Translations under genes and position numbers: made by a program | The notes under the pieces: generated by a model | The model's database searches: none | What the model was told of the DNA's origin: nothing | The model's input: the letters and a program-made list of their open reading frames with translations, nothing else | Shown: positions 62,060 to 64,000 of the stretch, piece by piece | How positions within the stretch are numbered: position 1 is the first letter of the stretch | Layout: each line of letters starts with the position of its first letter | Origin: CAIUKX01 sp964580965 | Lineage (GTDB): Bacteria; Bacteroidota; Bacteroidia; Flavobacteriales_D; Crocinitomicaceae | Reading direction: 5' to 3' | Length of the DNA stretch: 64,000 nt | Assembly (NCBI GenBank): GCA_964580965.1 | Contig: CAZOLZ010000007.1 | Span: 1 to 64,000 of the forward strand

Positions 62060-62971
62060 TTATGCACGCTGAGTATCTACTCTTTTCTTGTTTTTCTTAA
62101 GGTAGGTTTTAATTATTGGATTAGCAGCAACAACTAAAATGATAATTAACGCACCTGTGTAAAATGATACGCCAAGTTTTTCATTTTCTTGTAAGATAAA
62201 TATAGCTAATACCATCGTATAAACCGGTTCTAAATTTATACTCAAAGTTACCGTAAAAGCACCAAGGTGTTTTATCGCATTAATTGATGCAATAAAAGCA
62301 AATGATGTACAAATTAAACCTAAGAATAATAACCATAATAAATCTGAAGTCGTCATTTCAAACAATGTAGAGTCTGCTTTTCCCTGGAATAAAAAGATTA
62401 TTGTGATAAAAACAAAACCTGTAAATAATTCATAAAAAGTCATTGTAGAAGAACTAGTTTCTTTAACTAATTTTCCATTAAAAACTGAAAACAAAGCCGC
62501 TAATAATCCTGAAAATAAACCATAAGCTAAAGCTTCAAATTCAGTTGGATCAAAATCATTAGTAACAACATATATCCCTCCTATCACTAGTAATCCTAAT
62601 AAAAACTCTATTTTAGAAAACTTTTGTTTCATTACGATTGGGTTCAACCATGTTACATGCAAAGTTGCTGTAGACAAACATAAAATACCAAGAGAAGCTG
62701 TTGATAATTGAATTGATTTGTAAAATGTTAACCAATGGACAGCAACAAGTAATCCTACTCCCATTAACTTTAATAGAGTCTTGAAACTATTTACTCGGAT
62801 TGATTTTTTGATTAAGATGAAATAAACACCTAAACCAATTAATGCAAATAATAACCTATTCCATACAATATGATAAAAATCTAAATGGATTAGTTTCCCA
62901 AGAATTCCAGTAAAACCCCAAAGGAAAACAATAGCATGTAATAAAATGTGATTTTTATATTTTTCTAACAT
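62060..62971 (-). CDS. EamA/DMT-family transporter
   Basis: ATG at 62971 (MLEKYKNHILLHAIVFLWGFTG) is preferred to the GTG-opened frame at 62989. The 303-residue protein has ten helices in two EamA repeats. Typical features are HAIVFLWGFTGILGKLI at the N-terminus, LGILCLSTATLHVTWLNPIV in the first repeat, LEPVYTMVLAIFILQENEKL in the second, and a basic C-terminal tail. Substrate unknown. It converges on fbp with 52 bases between stops and no clear hairpin. Confidence 0.9.
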   Translation of the reverse strand: MLEKYKNHILLHAIVFLWGFTGILGKLIHLDFYHIVWNRLLFALIGLGVYFILIKKSIRVNSFKTLLKLMGVGLLVAVHWLTFYKSIQLSTASLGILCLSTATLHVTWLNPIVMKQKFSKIEFLLGLLVIGGIYVVTNDFDPTEFEALAYGLFSGLLAALFSVFNGKLVKETSSSTMTFYELFTGFVFITIIFLFQGKADSTLFEMTTSDLLWLLFLGLICTSFAFIASINAIKHLGAFTVTLSINLEPVYTMVLAIFILQENEKLGVSFYTGALIIILVVAANPIIKTYLKKNKKRVDTQRA

Positions 62972-63076
62972 GTACGTAATTAATAACACACAAATATAAG
63001 CTAGAAACTTTTATCAACAGGTATTTTAAATGTCCAAAAAAAATCAATCAGACAAATTCACGAGAATTTTACGCAA

Positions 63077-63457
63077 TTATGATTGTTTTAAACGTTTAAC
63101 AACACTTAAGGCTTCCACAGACATGAAGAAAAATAACGGAATTAAAATTGATAATTTATGAAGCAATGATAGTTTCAAATCAGCTAGGTTTCCACCTAAA
63201 AAAACGACCATAAAAACACCCATTTTCAAAAATATTCCAACTAAAAAGCCATATCCTGCAGATGCAGGCATTATTTTAAATAAATATTCAACTCCAGAAA
63301 TGATAATAACAGCTGCAATAGCAAAAAACAAGTAAATACCTAACAAAGAGTAAGGTAGTTTATTATCTAACATTTGTAATACAAAATAATGTAATAAGAA
63401 AGTTAAGATCCCTCCTATCAAACTAATTAAATTGTACTTAATTAAATGCTTCTTCAT
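63077..63457 (-). CDS. Small four-helix membrane protein, AtpI-like neighbour of AtpZ
   Basis: The 126-residue product has four predicted helices (about 8-30, 36-60, 68-90 and 98-116). Genes of this kind follow atpZ and precede the Fo genes in many Flavobacteriia, and the size and topology fit that AtpI-like protein (possibly DUF6168). It starts one base after atpZ. No ATP synthase subunit gene follows; the next leftward gene is an EamA transporter 105 bases on. Family assignment is from context and topology. Confidence 0.65.
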   Translation of the reverse strand: MKKHLIKYNLISLIGGILTFLLHYFVLQMLDNKLPYSLLGIYLFFAIAAVIIISGVEYLFKIMPASAGYGFLVGIFLKMGVFMVVFLGGNLADLKLSLLHKLSILIPLFFFMSVEALSVVKRLKQS

Positions 63458-63458
63458 C

Positions 63459-63692
63459 TTATTTTTTATCTTCTTCGTTTGACATTTTAATTACTTGTCG
63501 AATGACTGAATAAGTCGACCCGAAAACCGCAAACAAAGTTAATCCTTTATCATAAGAAAATGATTCTGTGCCATATTTATTATCCAACCAAACACCAATT
63601 AAATGTGCAAAATAGATAATTAATCCCATTTGCAATCCCATTGAAGAAAACTTCAACCATGGCGCAGTTTGTTTTTTTGGTTTCTTTCCCAT
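63459..63692 (-). CDS. AtpZ/AtpI-family protein
   Basis: The 77-residue protein has a basic N-terminus (MGKKPKKQTAPWLKFSSMG), then two helices (MGLQMGLIIYFAHLIGVWLDNKY and LTLFAVFGSTYSVIRQVIKMS). The GxxLDxKY turn between helices is typical of AtpZ/AtpI proteins that assist c-ring or Mg/Ca handling by F-type ATP synthase. It leads a two-gene unit with the AtpI-like protein. A -7 element (TAAATTTG, minus) is at 63754-63761. Confidence 0.82.
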   Translation of the reverse strand: MGKKPKKQTAPWLKFSSMGLQMGLIIYFAHLIGVWLDNKYGTESFSYDKGLTLFAVFGSTYSVIRQVIKMSNEEDKK

Positions 63693-63753
63693 TGTTTTTT
63701 GATTAAATTAAGAAAAAAGTAAAAAATGAAAATATGCTTTTTACTGTATCCTC

Positions 63754-63761
63754 CAAATTTA
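63754..63761 (-). promoter_or_regulatory. Promoter -7 element of the atpZ-like unit
   Basis: On the minus strand this reads TAAATTTG, matching TAnnTTTG, 62 bases before the ATG at 63692. Confidence 0.35.
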
Positions 63762-63799
63762 ATGTAATATCTGTTACAAACTAAATCTTAATAACGAAT

Positions 63800-63807
63800 T
63801 ATATTTG
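63800..63807 (+). promoter_or_regulatory. Promoter -7 element of the methyltransferase gene
   Basis: TATATTTG matches TAnnTTTG, 16 bases before the ATG at 63823. Confidence 0.4.
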
Positions 63808-63822
63808 TTAAAATTTTTGTTT

Positions 63823-64000
63823 ATGTCAGATAAAAAAGCACATTGGGAAAAAATTTACAGAACTAAAGATGATTATGAGGTAAGTTGGTACCAAGAAGTA
63901 CCGAAAGAGTCTTTGGAGTTGGTTGCTTCTCTTAATTTAGATAAAGTAAACTCCAAAATCATCGATATTGGCGGTGGTAATTCTAATTTTACTGCGGAAT
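63823..64000 (+). CDS. Class I SAM-dependent methyltransferase, partial (runs off window)
   Basis: I translated this by hand: ATG at 63823, open to the window edge (59 codons). The N-terminus KAHWEKIYRTKDDYEVSWYQEVPKESLEL is the usual opening of a Bacteroidota methyltransferase family. IIDIGGGNSNF is the start of the SAM-binding motif I (here GGGNS in place of the more common GxGxS). The target is unknown and the C-terminus is not visible. Confidence 0.8.
   Translation, partial: MSDKKAHWEKIYRTKDDYEVSWYQEVPKESLELVASLNLDKVNSKIIDIGGGNSNFTAE

Noticed and set aside
1..64000. Mobile elements, CRISPR arrays, phage genes, rRNA or tRNA genes
   Set aside because: No transposase or integrase, no regularly spaced repeats, and no tRNA-like or rRNA-like stretch was seen in any intergenic region.

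Overview
The window is an A+T-rich bacterial chromosome segment with the hallmarks of a Bacteroidota genome, most likely order Flavobacteriales. Shine-Dalgarno sites are weak or absent. Many start codons are preceded by the Bacteroidota -7 promoter word TAnnTTTG. Typical gene families are present: a DUF5916 barrel protein, an SprB-repeat protein, an AtpZ/AtpI-like pair, a PaaABCD cluster, and a TPR/outer-membrane-barrel pair. It reads as ordinary core and metabolic chromosome. I see no phage, insertion sequence, CRISPR array, rRNA or tRNA. No genus can be assigned from sequence inspection alone.

Layout. 1-833 (-): 5'-part of a fatty acid desaturase, cut by the window edge. 1049-3023 (+): DEAD-box RNA helicase and an unknown membrane protein. 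3075-4028 (-): tryptophan 2,3-dioxygenase. 4266-5480 (+): phosphoglycerate kinase. 5570-13581 (-): a leftward block with kynureninase, kynurenine 3-monooxygenase and an aldehyde dehydrogenase ending in a terminator, then an EI24-domain membrane protein, iron-type alcohol dehydrogenase, a cyclase-family hydrolase (probable kynurenine formamidase) and an outer-membrane barrel. With kynA this gives most of the upper oxidative tryptophan pathway in about 10.5 kb. 13727-16331 (-): a decayed GNAT pseudogene, a lipoprotein and glycyl-tRNA synthetase. 16470-17033 (+): a chalcone-isomerase-like periplasmic protein. 17091-21110 (-): sucB and sucA. 21330-25818 (+): MgtE, a 2-hydroxyacid dehydrogenase, a barrel-like protein, an ArsC/Spx-like protein and an EamA transporter. 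25823-27802 (-): PAS/HisKA_2 sensor kinase.

28097-34706 (-) is a complete RND efflux operon in the order tetR, outer-membrane factor, membrane fusion protein, RND pump, with a striking inverted-repeat operator candidate upstream of tetR and a terminator at the end. 34978-40769 (+): large TPR protein, an outer-membrane barrel and a pirin. 40807-43648 (-): an SDR and two tandem PaaE-type ferredoxin reductases, divergent from paaABCD (43925-46519, +), which encode the phenylacetyl-CoA epoxidase. 46573-49047 (-): DUF5916 protein. 49239-56774 (-): leuS, mfd and an acyltransferase-3 gene. 57135-60731 (-): Wzz-like chain-length protein, O-antigen ligase-like polymerase, an SprB-repeat protein and a small membrane protein. 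60970-62007 (+): fructose-1,6-bisphosphatase. 62060-63692 (-): EamA transporter and an AtpZ/AtpI-like pair without the ATP synthase genes. 63823 to the edge (+): start of a methyltransferase.

The most notable observations are: a C/G-rich palindromic repeat apparently inserted in frame inside leuS; a second palindrome with flanking 6-bp direct repeats between leuS and mfd; the multi-half-site operator of the RND operon; the duplicated paaE genes; and the orphan atpZ/atpI-like pair. I found no convincing undescribed multi-gene system.
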